Part shown: piece by piece, positions 17,176-25,673 of the stretch
Position numbering within the stretch: position 1 is the first letter of the stretch
Layout of the letters: the number at the start of each line of letters is the position of its first letter
DNA from: an uncultured Dehalococcoidia bacterium
GTDB taxonomy: Bacteria; Chloroflexota; Dehalococcoidia; Lucifugimonadales; UBA3495
Assembly (NCBI GenBank): GCA_951812535.1
Contig: CATOSK010000004.1
Span: forward strand, 62,001 to 126,000
Length of the DNA stretch: 64,000 nucleotides
Direction of reading: 5' to 3'
The notes under the pieces: model-generated
What the model was told of the DNA's origin: nothing
The model's input: only the letters and a program-made list of their open reading frames with translations
The model's database searches: none
Translations under genes and position numbers: made by a program

Positions 17176-18348
17176 TCAGTCGGGGCGGCCGAAAACCGCC
17201 ACGGAGCAGGTGAACGAGCCGGGCCTGCCACCGAGGTTGTGAGTGAGGCCAAGGTCGGCCTTCCGCAGCTGCCGGGGGCCAGCCTTGCCCTGGAGCTGCT
17301 TGTAGACCTCGTAAACCATTCTGATTCCGCTGGCTCCCACAGGATGGCCGAAGCACTTGAGGCCGCCGTCGGTGTTTACCGGGAGGTCGCCTTCCAGAGT
17401 AAAGGCGCCGGATTCCACATCCCGGCTGCCGGCGCCACGGCCGCTGAAACCCAGGTCCTCGTAGATGATGAGCTCGGTAATGGTGAAACAGTCGTGGACC
17501 ATGGCGAGGTCGATTTCTTCCCGGGGACTGGCAATGCCTGCTTCCTGGTAGGCGGCCTGGCCGGCACGGGCTGTCTCGGGGAAGTGGGTGAAGTCCCAAT
17601 CGTTGCGGAGGATGCCGAAAGCGCCAACGGCCAAGCCAAGGGCCTTTACCAAGACGTAGTCTTTTCTCAATCCCGCCGCGATTTCGGGCGTGGTGATGAT
17701 GGCAGCGGCGGCACCGTCGCTTACCCCGCAGCAGTCGAAGAGTCCGAGGGGCCAGGCGATCATGGGAGCGTTCACGACCTGTTCCTCTGAGACCTCGCGC
17801 TGGAAGTGGGCCTTGGGGTTTAACGAGCCATTGTGGTGGTTCTTGGTGGCTATCTGGGCAAGGGTGCGCTTGCCCTCTTCGTAGGGGATCCCATATTGGT
17901 GGAAGTACCTGGTGGCCGCCATGGCAAACTGGGATGGTGGTGGAGTGGGAGGGGCAACGTCGGCACCGGGGGCTTCGGGTATGGCAAGGCCGGAAAAGCC
18001 CGAGTCCTTCAACTTTTCCACACCCATCGCGAGGACGATATCGTAGATGCCCGCGGCCACAGCGTAGCAGGCGTTGCGGAGGGCATCGGTGGCCGTCGCG
18101 CAGGCGTTCTCGACGCGGGTGATGGGAATGTAGTCCAGCTTGAGGGCTTCGGCCAGGGGCTGCCCGGTGCGGAATGAACTGACGGTGCCGAGCCAAGCGG
18201 CCTGAACGTCGGCGGGATCGATTCCGGCGTCCTCGAAGGCCTCATAGGCGGCTTCGACCATGAGGTCGGATGCGCCGGCATCCCACCGCTCACCGAACTT
18301 GGTGCAACCCATTCCCACAATTGCCACACGATCGCGAATGCCGTTCAT
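17176..18348 (-). CDS. Thiolase-family acyltransferase (SCP2/archaeal type)
   Basis: A 390-residue thiolase-fold protein. Seen: VAIVGMGCTKFGERWD at the N-terminus, the catalytic Cys in ENACATATDALRNACYAV, and the C-terminal histidine regions GGLKCFGHPVGASG and GLTHNLGG. The pattern is the non-canonical SCP2-like/archaeal acetyl-CoA acetyltransferase type, which in archaea works with a DUF35 protein and HMG-CoA synthase. The downstream position 32 bp after exactly such a fused HMGS-like/DUF35 gene supports that partnership. GGAGG precedes the ATG. The reaction direction and acyl substrate are not shown by the sequence. Confidence 0.88.
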   Translation of the reverse strand: MNGIRDRVAIVGMGCTKFGERWDAGASDLMVEAAYEAFEDAGIDPADVQAAWLGTVSSFRTGQPLAEALKLDYIPITRVENACATATDALRNACYAVAAGIYDIVLAMGVEKLKDSGFSGLAIPEAPGADVAPPTPPPSQFAMAATRYFHQYGIPYEEGKRTLAQIATKNHHNGSLNPKAHFQREVSEEQVVNAPMIAWPLGLFDCCGVSDGAAAAIITTPEIAAGLRKDYVLVKALGLAVGAFGILRNDWDFTHFPETARAGQAAYQEAGIASPREEIDLAMVHDCFTITELIIYEDLGFSGRGAGSRDVESGAFTLEGDLPVNTDGGLKCFGHPVGASGIRMVYEVYKQLQGKAGPRQLRKADLGLTHNLGGRPGSFTCSVAVFGRPD

Positions 18349-18380
18349 CTGAAACCTCCGAAGGCGCTACCTGTGTTGGA

Positions 18381-19784
18381 TCAGACCCGCTTGGGGATGG
18401 CTTTCCAATAGTAGTTGTGAACACCGTTGACGACGCGCAGCTTGCGGAAGCTCATCTCCACCGGCATTCCGACGGCAACCTCATCCAACTCCCGGTCGGT
18501 CATCATGCACAGGAGGCGGCCGCCGTCGTCGAAGTCAACGACGGAAACAACCAGAGGGGTGTCCACAGCGCCGGCGATGTAGTCCATGGAGTAGGTGAAC
18601 ACCGTTGCCGGGCGGTCGCTGAGCCGAACTGGCTGGGAGTTGTCCCGCTGCCGACAGTTGACGCAGACCCTTTGGGCAGGGTACTGGACGTAGCCACAGG
18701 CGCAGCATCTGGCCCCGTTGAGGCGAAGATTCTTGTCCGTCTCCCGCCACATGGCGGCGACGGATGGGGGGTTGGGCTGGGGCCGACGGGAGGCATCGTC
18801 CATCTCCCAAACATCCCGCCAGCGGGCGTAGGTCTCATAGCTCTCGAGGACGCGGCCGGAATCGAGGAAGCCGGACACTCCGCAGGTCTGGCAGCGGGCG
18901 CCGGTGGTCCTGAAAGACATGACGTCGCTCCCGTCGCCATAGGAAACAACAAGGTGCCGCTGTCCGGCAGGGGCGCGCTCCAACGAACCGGCAAGTAGCA
19001 TGAAAGGGAAGGCGGCGCCGGTGTTGCCGAGGCGTCCAAACAGGGGGTCTTGCACCTGGCCGGGGCGGAACCCAAGAGCGCGGGCGAGGGCCGAGTGACG
19101 GCGGGCATCCGGCGCATACAAGACCAGCTTGTCGACGTCGGTGACGGTCATCTGATGGCGGCTGTTGAACCCGGCCACCGCCTGCCCAACGATCCGCTCC
19201 AGTCCTTCCTCGGTGGCGAACCGGTCTTCCCAGGTGCGGACGAATGGGTCGCCGGACGAACGCCAGGCGTCGAGCATATTTTCAGTGAGGGAGTAGGAAT
19301 ACTCCCACTCCGCGAGGAGGGCTTCCGAGTCCACGAGGAAAGCGGCGGCACCGTCACCGGAGTTGCGCTCGGTTTCGCCGCGGGGCGGTCCCTGACGATG
19401 GTCGGAGGCGACGACGAGGACACGACTGGCGGAGCCCGCGATAACGGAATCGAGGGCGGTCTTCAGGGCAGCGGTGCCGGCCCGCAGGACGTTGGTGACG
19501 TCCGCGGTGAAGATGTCGGGACGGAGGTCGAGGGCGGTGGCAACGATGGCCGCGCACTGCTTTTCGGCGTAGGGTGGAGTGGTGCTTGCGAAGACCAGAG
19601 CGTCCACCGACTTCCGGTCGATGACACTAAGGCAATCGGCTCCGGCGGCCACCGCCATGGTCACGCTGTCTTCGTCGAAGTTGGCAACGGCCCGCTCCCC
19701 GGGGCTATTCCAACCCGACGTATCGGGCCCCAGCCGGTAGCGTGGAACGTAGGCGCCGTAGGCGGTGATTCCTGGCACAGGCAA
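18381..19784 (-). CDS. HMG-CoA-synthase-like protein fused to a DUF35 Zn-ribbon/OB domain
   Basis: A 467-residue two-part protein. Residues 1-330 are a HMG-CoA synthase/KAS-III-like thiolase fold (YGAYVPRYRLGPD, DALVFASTTPPYAEKQCAA, NSGDGAAAFLV); the usual catalytic-Cys segment appears as DVTNVLRAGTAALKTAL, apparently without Cys. Residues 345-467 are DUF35: a rubredoxin-like zinc ribbon CCACGYVQYPAQRVCVNC followed by an OB fold. A second CxxC (CQTCGVSG) lies near residue 295. In archaea these are separate subunits of a thiolase/HMGS/DUF35 complex. The start is TTG 19784 or GTG 19778. The nearest match for the promoter is at 19808-19836. Function in a mevalonate-like or other condensation is inference. 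Confidence 0.82.
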   Translation of the reverse strand: MPVPGITAYGAYVPRYRLGPDTSGWNSPGERAVANFDEDSVTMAVAAGADCLSVIDRKSVDALVFASTTPPYAEKQCAAIVATALDLRPDIFTADVTNVLRAGTAALKTALDSVIAGSASRVLVVASDHRQGPPRGETERNSGDGAAAFLVDSEALLAEWEYSYSLTENMLDAWRSSGDPFVRTWEDRFATEEGLERIVGQAVAGFNSRHQMTVTDVDKLVLYAPDARRHSALARALGFRPGQVQDPLFGRLGNTGAAFPFMLLAGSLERAPAGQRHLVVSYGDGSDVMSFRTTGARCQTCGVSGFLDSGRVLESYETYARWRDVWEMDDASRRPQPNPPSVAAMWRETDKNLRLNGARCCACGYVQYPAQRVCVNCRQRDNSQPVRLSDRPATVFTYSMDYIAGAVDTPLVVSVVDFDDGGRLLCMMTDRELDEVAVGMPVEMSFRKLRVVNGVHNYYWKAIPKRV

Positions 19785-19807
19785 ACTCTTACGGGGGAAT
19801 TCAGGCC

Positions 19808-19836
19808 ATGCTATCCAAAGGGTAGAGGGGTGTCAA
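19808..19836 (-). promoter_or_regulatory. Promoter of the HMGS-like/thiolase pair
   Basis: On the - strand a consensus TTGACA (19836-19831), 17-bp spacer, TAGCAT (19813-19808). The start codon lies about 17 bases after the expected transcription start. Confidence 0.6.
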
Positions 19837-20023
19837 ACGTGGAATTCACGGTGGAAACCGGGGAACAAGCGGCGGGTGAACCGGCCGGGCGCGGGCGCTA
19901 TGGTACAATTAGGGTGCCGGTTTCCGGCGGTGGATACCCTTATGGGTATCCTTCTTGCCATTCAGGCATGGAAGAAATTCCGGCCAGCAAGGCTTGGCAA
20001 AGGGGCGTCGGCGGAGTTCGAGG

Positions 20024-21235
20024 TTGAGCAAATCCCATTGGGTCCTGATAGCGCTGGTAATCCTGGTGGGGTCTGCGGCAGCCGTGCTGACGGCGCGATT
20101 CTGGCTGTCGTGGGACTGGGACGGGGTTACCCAAGCCGATACGCCGCCCGCTCCTCAAGCCATGGATGGGCTGCCCAGCGAATTCGGCCGGGTGGTGGAG
20201 GTGTGGGACTACCTGGAAGCAGAGCACGTCGACCGGGAACAGCTTGATCCGGAGAAACTCAGCGAAGGAGCAATAAGGGGTATGCTCGAGGCCCTGGAAG
20301 ACCCCTACGCATCTTTTCTTGACTCGGAGCAGTTCGGGATTGAGACCCAAGACTACAAGGGGTACTTCGAGGGGATTGGGGCGCAGGTGGCCATCCGAGA
20401 CGGGCAGTTGACCATCATTGCCCCCATGCCGGGGGCTCCGGCGCACAAGGCTGGGATTCTTCCAGGGGATGTGATCCTGGGGATTGACGGAGAAAGCACC
20501 CACCATATCACGCTGCTGGAAGCCGTAGCGAGGATCCGCGGTGAGAAGGGGACGAGGGTGGAACTGCTGGTGCTCCACATGAATGATACGGAGGCGGTCA
20601 CCATCGTAGTCGAGCGGGGCGTTATCCCACTGACCAGCGTCAGTTTCGAGCTGCTGGACAACGGGTTGGGACACCTGACAATATCCAACTTCTCGGACAC
20701 GACCAACGATGAGGTGAAGCAGGCGCTGGAGCAATTCGAGGAAGCCGGGGGCGCCGGCCTGATCGTGGACCTGCGGAACAATCCAGGCGGGTTGCTGAAA
20801 TCTGTCGTAGACGTTTCGAGCCAGTTCCTGGAGGAAGGGATAGTTGTATACCAGATCGATTCCCAGGGACAGCGCAGAGACTGGAACGTCGAGTCGGGCG
20901 GGATTGGCGAGGCGGTCCCGCTGGTGGTGTTGATAAACCAGTTCAGCGCCAGCGCCAGCGAGGTGTTTTCCGGCGCGATGATCGACCACAAGAGGGCCAC
21001 GGTGGTGGGCACTACCTCCTTCGGCAAGGGAAGCGTCAATACGCTCCGTCCGCTAAGCGACGGGTCGGGAATATATTTCAGCATCGCCAGGTGGTACACC
21101 CCCAAGGGGACGTTGATAGAGGGACAGGGGATCACGCCGAATATCATAGTGGAACCCCCGGTCGAGGCGGAAGAAGACGTCCAGCTGCAACGGGCAATTG
21201 AGGTCTTGGCGGAGCAGGCGGTAGGGATTGGCTAG
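20024..21235 (+). CDS. S41-family C-terminal processing peptidase
   Basis: A 403-residue CtpA-type serine protease, anchored by one N-terminal transmembrane helix (WVLIALVILVGSAAAVLTA) and facing outside. Order: helical region, PDZ domain (YFEGIGAQVAIRDGQLTIIAP ... GILPGDVILGIDG), then the S41 core with the Ser/Lys dyad (NQFSASASEVFSGAM and TTSFGKGSVNTL). TTG 20024 is preferred as start because GGAG precedes it and the helix then begins at once; TTG at 19955 would add 23 residues. It overlaps the smpB start by 8 bp. Confidence 0.9.
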   Translation: MSKSHWVLIALVILVGSAAAVLTARFWLSWDWDGVTQADTPPAPQAMDGLPSEFGRVVEVWDYLEAEHVDREQLDPEKLSEGAIRGMLEALEDPYASFLDSEQFGIETQDYKGYFEGIGAQVAIRDGQLTIIAPMPGAPAHKAGILPGDVILGIDGESTHHITLLEAVARIRGEKGTRVELLVLHMNDTEAVTIVVERGVIPLTSVSFELLDNGLGHLTISNFSDTTNDEVKQALEQFEEAGGAGLIVDLRNNPGGLLKSVVDVSSQFLEEGIVVYQIDSQGQRRDWNVESGGIGEAVPLVVLINQFSASASEVFSGAMIDHKRATVVGTTSFGKGSVNTLRPLSDGSGIYFSIARWYTPKGTLIEGQGITPNIIVEPPVEAEEDVQLQRAIEVLAEQAVGIG

Positions 21236-21719
21236 GACGAAGAAGAAAACGGCAAAGGCGGCCACGGGGGGAGACGGCACGATTGCCGTCAATCGACGAG
21301 CACGTCACGACTACGAGGTCCTGGACAAATACGAAGCAGGGATGGTCCTGACCGGGACGGAAATCAAGTCGATTCGCGGCGGCAAGGTGGACCTGCGGGA
21401 CGCGTATGCCCGTCCGGATGGCGGGGAGATGTGGCTGTTCAACGCGCACATCGCGGCCTACGGTCCGGCAAGCATCAACAACCACGACCCGCGACGGCCG
21501 CGCAAGCTGCTGCTCCACCGGGAGCAGATCGCGGAGTTGAGCGCGGCGGTGGCGCAGAAAGGGCTGACCATCGTGGGCCTGCGGATCTATATCCGAAACC
21601 ACGTGGCCAAGGTGGAGTTGGGCCTGGCAAGAGGCAAGCGCCAGTACGATAAGCGGCGGGCCATCATTGAACGGGAACTGGACATGGCGGCGCGGCGGGC
21701 GGTGCGGAGTTACGGGTAG
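21228..21719 (+). CDS. smpB: SsrA-binding protein SmpB
   Basis: A 163-residue SmpB, which binds tmRNA and brings it to stalled ribosomes. Core motifs: DYEVLDKYEAGMVLTGTEIKSIR, VDLRDAYARPDGGEMWLFNAHIAAY, and the basic tail GKRQYDKRRAIIERE. The TTG start overlaps the peptidase stop. No tmRNA gene (ssrA) is recognisable in the following sequence, although it often lies nearby in other genomes. Confidence 0.95.
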   Translation: MARTKKKTAKAATGGDGTIAVNRRARHDYEVLDKYEAGMVLTGTEIKSIRGGKVDLRDAYARPDGGEMWLFNAHIAAYGPASINNHDPRRPRKLLLHREQIAELSAAVAQKGLTIVGLRIYIRNHVAKVELGLARGKRQYDKRRAIIERELDMAARRAVRSYG

Positions 21720-21775
21720 CACCTACGGGCAATCCGGCACCGCAAAATCTTGGATCAAAATATCGGGAGGAAGAA

Positions 21776-22282
21776 TTGATCAGGAGCCTGGGCAACAAGA
21801 CACCGAAGATAGCGGATACGGCGTGGGTCAGCGAGTTTGCCTACGTTGTGGGGGACGTGGAGATAGGCGAGCATTCCAGCATCTGGCCCGGGGTGACCAT
21901 CCGGGGAGATGGAGAGAAGGGCATAGTCATCGGAAATTATGTAAACGCCCAGGAAGGCGCGGTCATCCACGGAAGCGGGTTGGTGGTGGAGGACTACGCG
22001 ACCATCGGGCACGCCGTCGTGGTCCACGGGGATTTCATCGGAGAGGGCTGCCTGCTGGGGAACAACTGCACGTTCCTGCACCGCTCCAGGTTGGGGAAGC
22101 ATTGCCTGATCGCGGCCAATTCGGTGATCCTGTCGGGCACCGATGTTCCTGAACGGTCCTTCGTCACCGGGATACCGGGGGAGGTGAAGCGGCAGGTCAG
22201 CGACGGGCAACTGGAGAACATGAAACACACTGCGTTGAGCCTGGTGGAACACGCCAGGGAGTTCAAGGAGAACGGGTTGTAA
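21776..22282 (+). CDS. Gamma-carbonic-anhydrase-like hexapeptide-repeat protein
   Basis: A 168-residue left-handed beta-helix protein (GVTIRGD..., GVVIGNYV-type hexapeptides). The three zinc histidines of the gamma-CA/YrdA family are at the expected positions: AVIHGS, IGHAVVVHG (two). So it may bind metal as carbonic anhydrases do, though many YrdA-type proteins have low or no such activity. The TTG start has GGGAGGAAG before it. Downstream is a strong terminator at 22311. Upstream is smpB, 56 bp away. Confidence 0.85.
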   Translation: MIRSLGNKTPKIADTAWVSEFAYVVGDVEIGEHSSIWPGVTIRGDGEKGIVIGNYVNAQEGAVIHGSGLVVEDYATIGHAVVVHGDFIGEGCLLGNNCTFLHRSRLGKHCLIAANSVILSGTDVPERSFVTGIPGEVKRQVSDGQLENMKHTALSLVEHAREFKENGL

Positions 22283-22310
22283 CTGCCAGAGGATTGGCCA
22301 AGGATCGAAC

Positions 22311-22341
22311 GGGGGAGCCTTCAGGCTCCCCCGCAGTTTTT
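22311..22341 (+). terminator. Rho-independent terminator
   Basis: GGGGGAGCC / GGCTCCCCC stem (9 bp, 4-base loop TTCA) followed by GCAGTTTTT, 28 bp after the hexapeptide-protein gene. Confidence 0.9.
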
Positions 22342-22365
22342 GCGGCCGACCTTCTTGGCGAGCGG

Positions 22366-23304
22366 TCAGCCGAGGCGTTTGGCGACGGGCAAAACGCGGT
22401 CGGCGAGGTGTTCCATGACTTCCAGAGTGGCTTCCGTGCCGTCCACCCGGAAATCGTAGGTAAGCTGGTCAATGCCGAGCTCACGGCAGTAGTAGACGTC
22501 GTCGATGACCTCCTGGGTGGTCCCAATTACGAGGCCTCCGGTTCGTACCGACTCTCCCTCGTTTTCTCCCAGGTCGGTGAAGTGGAGGGAGCGCTTGAGC
22601 GAGATGGAGATGCTGTCCGGGTCACGGCCTGCTTCCTCGGTCTGTTGGCGCAAGTAGGGAAGGTTCCCGGCGACGAAGTCCGGGGTCTGGCGGGTGGTGT
22701 GCCAACAGTCTCCGATGACGGCGGTGCGGCGCAGGGCGCGGCGGGTGTGGCCTCCGATCCATATCGGTATGCTGGGTTTCTGGATGGGCTTGGGATAAAA
22801 CTGGATGCCGTCAATTTGATAGAAACGGCCCTGGAAGTTGGGGTCGGAGTCGGTCCACAAGGTCCTGAATATCTGGAGAAACTCGTCGCTCATGGGCCCG
22901 CGTTCGGCGTAGGGTACTCCAAGGGTGTCGAATTCCTTTTCCAGCCAGCCAACGCCAACGCCACAGATCATGCGGCCGTTGGTAAGGACGTCCAACGAGG
23001 CAAACATCTTGGCCTGGACCACCGGATTCCGGTAGGGGAGGATGATGACGGTGGAGCCCAGCTTAATCGTGTCGGTGCAGGCGGCCATGTATCCAAGCAT
23101 GGTCATGGTTTCCAGGAAGGGTTCTTCGGCCGGGCGGGAAAAGGACCCGTCGGCGGTGTATGGGTACTGGTCGGTGCCTCCAGTGGGCAGCACGATATGG
23201 TCTCCAGCAAGCACGGCCTGGAAACCCAACTGCTCGGCCCGCTGACAGAACCGGCGGATGGCGTCCCCATCAGGGAGCCGAGGGATGCTCAACGCTATTT
23301 CCAC
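22366..23304 (-). CDS. Luciferase-like (LLM) probable F420-dependent oxidoreductase
   Basis: A 312-residue TIM-barrel flavin/F420 oxidoreductase of the bacterial-luciferase superfamily. Seen: the N-terminal FCQRAEQLGFQAVLAGDHIVLP, the central GRMICGVGVGWLEKEFDTLGVPY, and IPIWIGGHTRRALRRTA, all typical of the F420-type LLM subgroup. The GTG start has AAGGAG upstream. F420 use is inferred from the subgroup; no cofactor-biosynthesis gene is in the window. The gene stands alone between two convergent/divergent neighbours. Confidence 0.85.
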   Translation of the reverse strand: MEIALSIPRLPDGDAIRRFCQRAEQLGFQAVLAGDHIVLPTGGTDQYPYTADGSFSRPAEEPFLETMTMLGYMAACTDTIKLGSTVIILPYRNPVVQAKMFASLDVLTNGRMICGVGVGWLEKEFDTLGVPYAERGPMSDEFLQIFRTLWTDSDPNFQGRFYQIDGIQFYPKPIQKPSIPIWIGGHTRRALRRTAVIGDCWHTTRQTPDFVAGNLPYLRQQTEEAGRDPDSISISLKRSLHFTDLGENEGESVRTGGLVIGTTQEVIDDVYYCRELGIDQLTYDFRVDGTEATLEVMEHLADRVLPVAKRLG

Positions 23305-23362
23305 GAATCGCTCCTTGGCCGATGGTGAATCCGGGCCAGCTTACCGGCTGCCTCCTGGGGAG

Positions 23363-24262
23363 TCAATTGGAGACACAGGCGAGGCCCTGGTCCTTGATTT
23401 CACGGAGCCGGGCGGGACCGATTCCCTTGATCCGCACCATGTCGTCGATGGACGAAAATGGACGGAGGGTTATCAACTGGGCGGCTCGGGCCGGTCCTAT
23501 GTGGCGGATCTTGTCCAGGTCCGAGATGGATGCGCTGTTTATGTCCACCTGGCCCGCGCCGCAAGAACCCGCGGGAGGAGGAGCCGGTGCGGGAGTTGGC
23601 GCTGGAAGGGGCGTGGCGGTTGGCGGTGGCAATGGGGTGGCAGTGGGCTGCGGGGTATTCGTTGGGGTTGGGGTTAAGGTGGCAGCGGGTGTCGGGACAG
23701 GCGTCACGGTTGGCAGGGACGTGGGGACCGGAGACGGGGCAGGTGTCGCGGTAGGCAAGGGCGTCGGGGCCGGAGAAGGAGCAGAGACGGGCGGCGCAGG
23801 TGGCGGGACTGGCGCCGGCGTGGAGGAAGCGGGCCCGTCTGCGGATTCCAAACCAGAAGCGCCCGCAGGATGGGGTGTCGCCGTCGGCTTCAGAGCGCTG
23901 GACGGAACGACGGATGGCGAGGATGCTCCGGTGGGTTGGGGCGACGCAGTGGGCGAGGGGACCGGAATCGCCGCTGCCGCAGGAGTCACCGGGGACAACG
24001 GCGAGATGTCCGGCCGCATCAACAATCCGGCGAACATTTGAGATGATCCCGGTTGGACCGGGGCAGGGGAGGGAGAAGGAATGACCCGCGCAGTAGGCGG
24101 CGCCGCGGTGACGTTGAGGACGGTTGGCGCGGGTACGGGGGTTGTTCCGGGAGCGGAAACGGGGGACGCGCAGGCTGTGGCGGATCCGACGACGACGACC
24201 CAACAGAACAGGGTTAGGGTGAGTCCATGATTAAGGAAGGTAGGTTTCAAGGTAAAATGCAC
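23363..24262 (-). CDS. Lipoprotein with long Pro/Thr linker and ComEA-like helix-hairpin-helix domain
   Basis: A 299-residue exported protein. A signal peptide ends in a possible lipobox (VGSATAC, about residues 25-31). Residues 40-225 are a low-complexity Pro/Thr/Ala/Val linker (e.g. PTPTNTPQPTATPLPPPTAT). Residues 235-299 are two helix-hairpin-helix motifs of ComEA type (VDINSASISDLDKIRHIGPARAAQLI and VRIKGIGPARLREI), which in ComEA bind DNA for uptake. So it could present a DNA-binding domain at the end of a long stalk. GTG start. No other competence genes are in the window. Confidence 0.8.
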   Translation of the reverse strand: MHFTLKPTFLNHGLTLTLFCWVVVVGSATACASPVSAPGTTPVPAPTVLNVTAAPPTARVIPSPSPAPVQPGSSQMFAGLLMRPDISPLSPVTPAAAAIPVPSPTASPQPTGASSPSVVPSSALKPTATPHPAGASGLESADGPASSTPAPVPPPAPPVSAPSPAPTPLPTATPAPSPVPTSLPTVTPVPTPAATLTPTPTNTPQPTATPLPPPTATPLPAPTPAPAPPPAGSCGAGQVDINSASISDLDKIRHIGPARAAQLITLRPFSSIDDMVRIKGIGPARLREIKDQGLACVSN

Positions 24263-24546
24263 TAGGGATGTCTTGGAGTGCCGTACAATTTAGTTGCCCG
24301 GGGAACAAATGACAACCTGGCGGATGTGTGAAACAGGGCTATTGCATCTGAAAGATACCACCATGCAGGCGCCGCAATTCGATACCTATATACCGCATTA
24401 TCAACTATTGCCCTGTTTAATTTCTCGGCCATCTATACCCTCACTTAATCAAGAGGAAGGCGGGACCGGGAACGTCAATGGGTCTTCGACAACCCAAGTG
24501 CGATTGCCTTGGTGTGTGAATATTGAGCTCTTGTTCCCATCCTAAT

Positions 24547-24594
24547 CCCCGTCCTTGCGGGGGCAGGGTCTTCCCCCGTCGAGGGGGGAGGGAC
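24547..24594. repeat. Palindromic GC-rich dispersed repeat
   Basis: Two adjacent hairpins, CCCCGTCCTTGCGGGG and CCCCC-GTCGA-GGGGG, of the kind often dispersed between genes. It lies in the 520-bp gap 24263-24782, which has no gene that I can support; a short ORF at 24294-24545 looks random. A promoter ends the gap. Confidence 0.5.
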
Positions 24595-24680
24595 TTGTAC
24601 AGAGGTTCCCTGAAGTGCAACGCTGCGGCACGAAAGGTGCGGGTGGGGTACGCGAGATTGCCGCGTTTCATTCGGGAAAT

Positions 24681-24708
24681 TTGCCAACAGGGGGCCGAGT
24701 GCTATAAT
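24681..24708 (+). promoter_or_regulatory. Strong sigma70-type promoter
   Basis: TTGCCA (24681-24686), 16-bp spacer, TATAAT (24703-24708), about 70 bases before the duplicated-domain gene at 24783. Confidence 0.7.
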
Positions 24709-24782
24709 TGGGCCAACTGGCTGGGAGCCCCGGCCATGGTTCTCTAACAACCCTTACACAATATTTCAGGAGGAGGCTAATC

Positions 24783-25589
24783 GTGGAAAAAGGCGAAACT
24801 GTCATCGATGCCGGCGCAGTCAGCATAGCCATGAGCTACCGCAAGGAACTCATGCCGGACCAGGGCTTGATGATCCAGGTCTACGGTGACGTGGACGGGA
24901 AGGACACCGAGATCCTGCGCTTCGACTGCTTTGACCAGGACCCCCACTACCATTACGGGCCCGAGAACCACAACATCCGGCTGCACATGGACAAGACCAC
25001 GGTCCGAAACCCGGTGGGCTGGACGCTGCGGAATATCAGGGAAAACCTGCCGACGATGGTGGCACGGGCAGGGTACGAAGGCCTGTCCGGGAAGGTGGAG
25101 GCGTCACCCATCTCCAGCGAGGTCATGAACGAAGTCGAGGAGACTGCCCGCAACCTCGCCCGCAACGAGCGCCGCACGGTCCATCACAAGCTGGAGCGGC
25201 TGCTGGAAGGCGATATGGTCCACTGCGGAAACATCCGGTTCGGACTGGAGTTCCGGGAGTTGGCCAACGACCGTGGTCTGGCGATCCACGTTTTGTCCGA
25301 CGTGGCAGACCAGGAAGTCGAACTGCTGGCCTTCGACTGCTTCGAGGTGGGGCCCCACTACCACTACGGCCCCCGCAACCAGGACGTCCGGATTTACTGG
25401 GACACGACCACTTCCGGCGACACGCTGGCCTGGACTCTGGACCAGTTTAAGACCGGCAACATCAAGTCCATGATCGAGCGGGCGGGATATCCGTCCATCG
25501 CCAACGGCGTGGACGAGGGACTGCTGCAGGAGCTGATGCCCAAGATCGAGTCGCGGTCCTGGGAGTTGGTGGAAGCCAACAAGAAGTAA
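24783..25589 (+). CDS. Uncharacterised protein of two tandem homologous domains with HYHYGP motifs
   Basis: A 268-residue soluble protein made of two copies of one domain of about 115 residues. Copy 1 has LRFDCFDQDPHYHYGPENH and copy 2 LAFDCFEVGPHYHYGPRNQ, each followed by a DKTT/DTTT segment, a Trp-containing turn and a helix ending MVARAGYEG / MIERAGYPS. The His/Tyr cluster PHYHYGP suggests a metal or ligand site but no catalytic family is recognised. The GTG start is set by AGGAGGAGG (24769-24777). It has its own promoter and a strong terminator, so it is a single-gene unit, probably well expressed. Confidence 0.82.
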   Translation: MEKGETVIDAGAVSIAMSYRKELMPDQGLMIQVYGDVDGKDTEILRFDCFDQDPHYHYGPENHNIRLHMDKTTVRNPVGWTLRNIRENLPTMVARAGYEGLSGKVEASPISSEVMNEVEETARNLARNERRTVHHKLERLLEGDMVHCGNIRFGLEFRELANDRGLAIHVLSDVADQEVELLAFDCFEVGPHYHYGPRNQDVRIYWDTTTSGDTLAWTLDQFKTGNIKSMIERAGYPSIANGVDEGLLQELMPKIESRSWELVEANKK

Positions 25590-25614
25590 ATCAACGCTTC
25601 ACCTGCCAAGGAGA

Positions 25615-25649
25615 GACCGGGACGGGGGTGCCCCGTCCCGGTCTTTTTT
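25615..25649 (+). terminator. Strong rho-independent terminator
   Basis: 13-bp perfect stem GACCGGGACGGGG / CCCCGTCCCGGTC, 3-base loop, followed by six T, 25 bp after the stop of the duplicated-domain gene. Confidence 0.95.
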
Positions 25650-25673
25650 GCGCTTGATGAGGATTCCTGCCGG

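Noticed and set aside
22283..22365. tmRNA gene after smpB
   Set aside because: The gap holds only a terminator hairpin and is too short; no tag-coding or tRNA-like ends are seen.
23363..24262. Competence operon from the ComEA-like gene
   Set aside because: No comEB/comEC or pilus gene in the window; only the HhH domain supports it.
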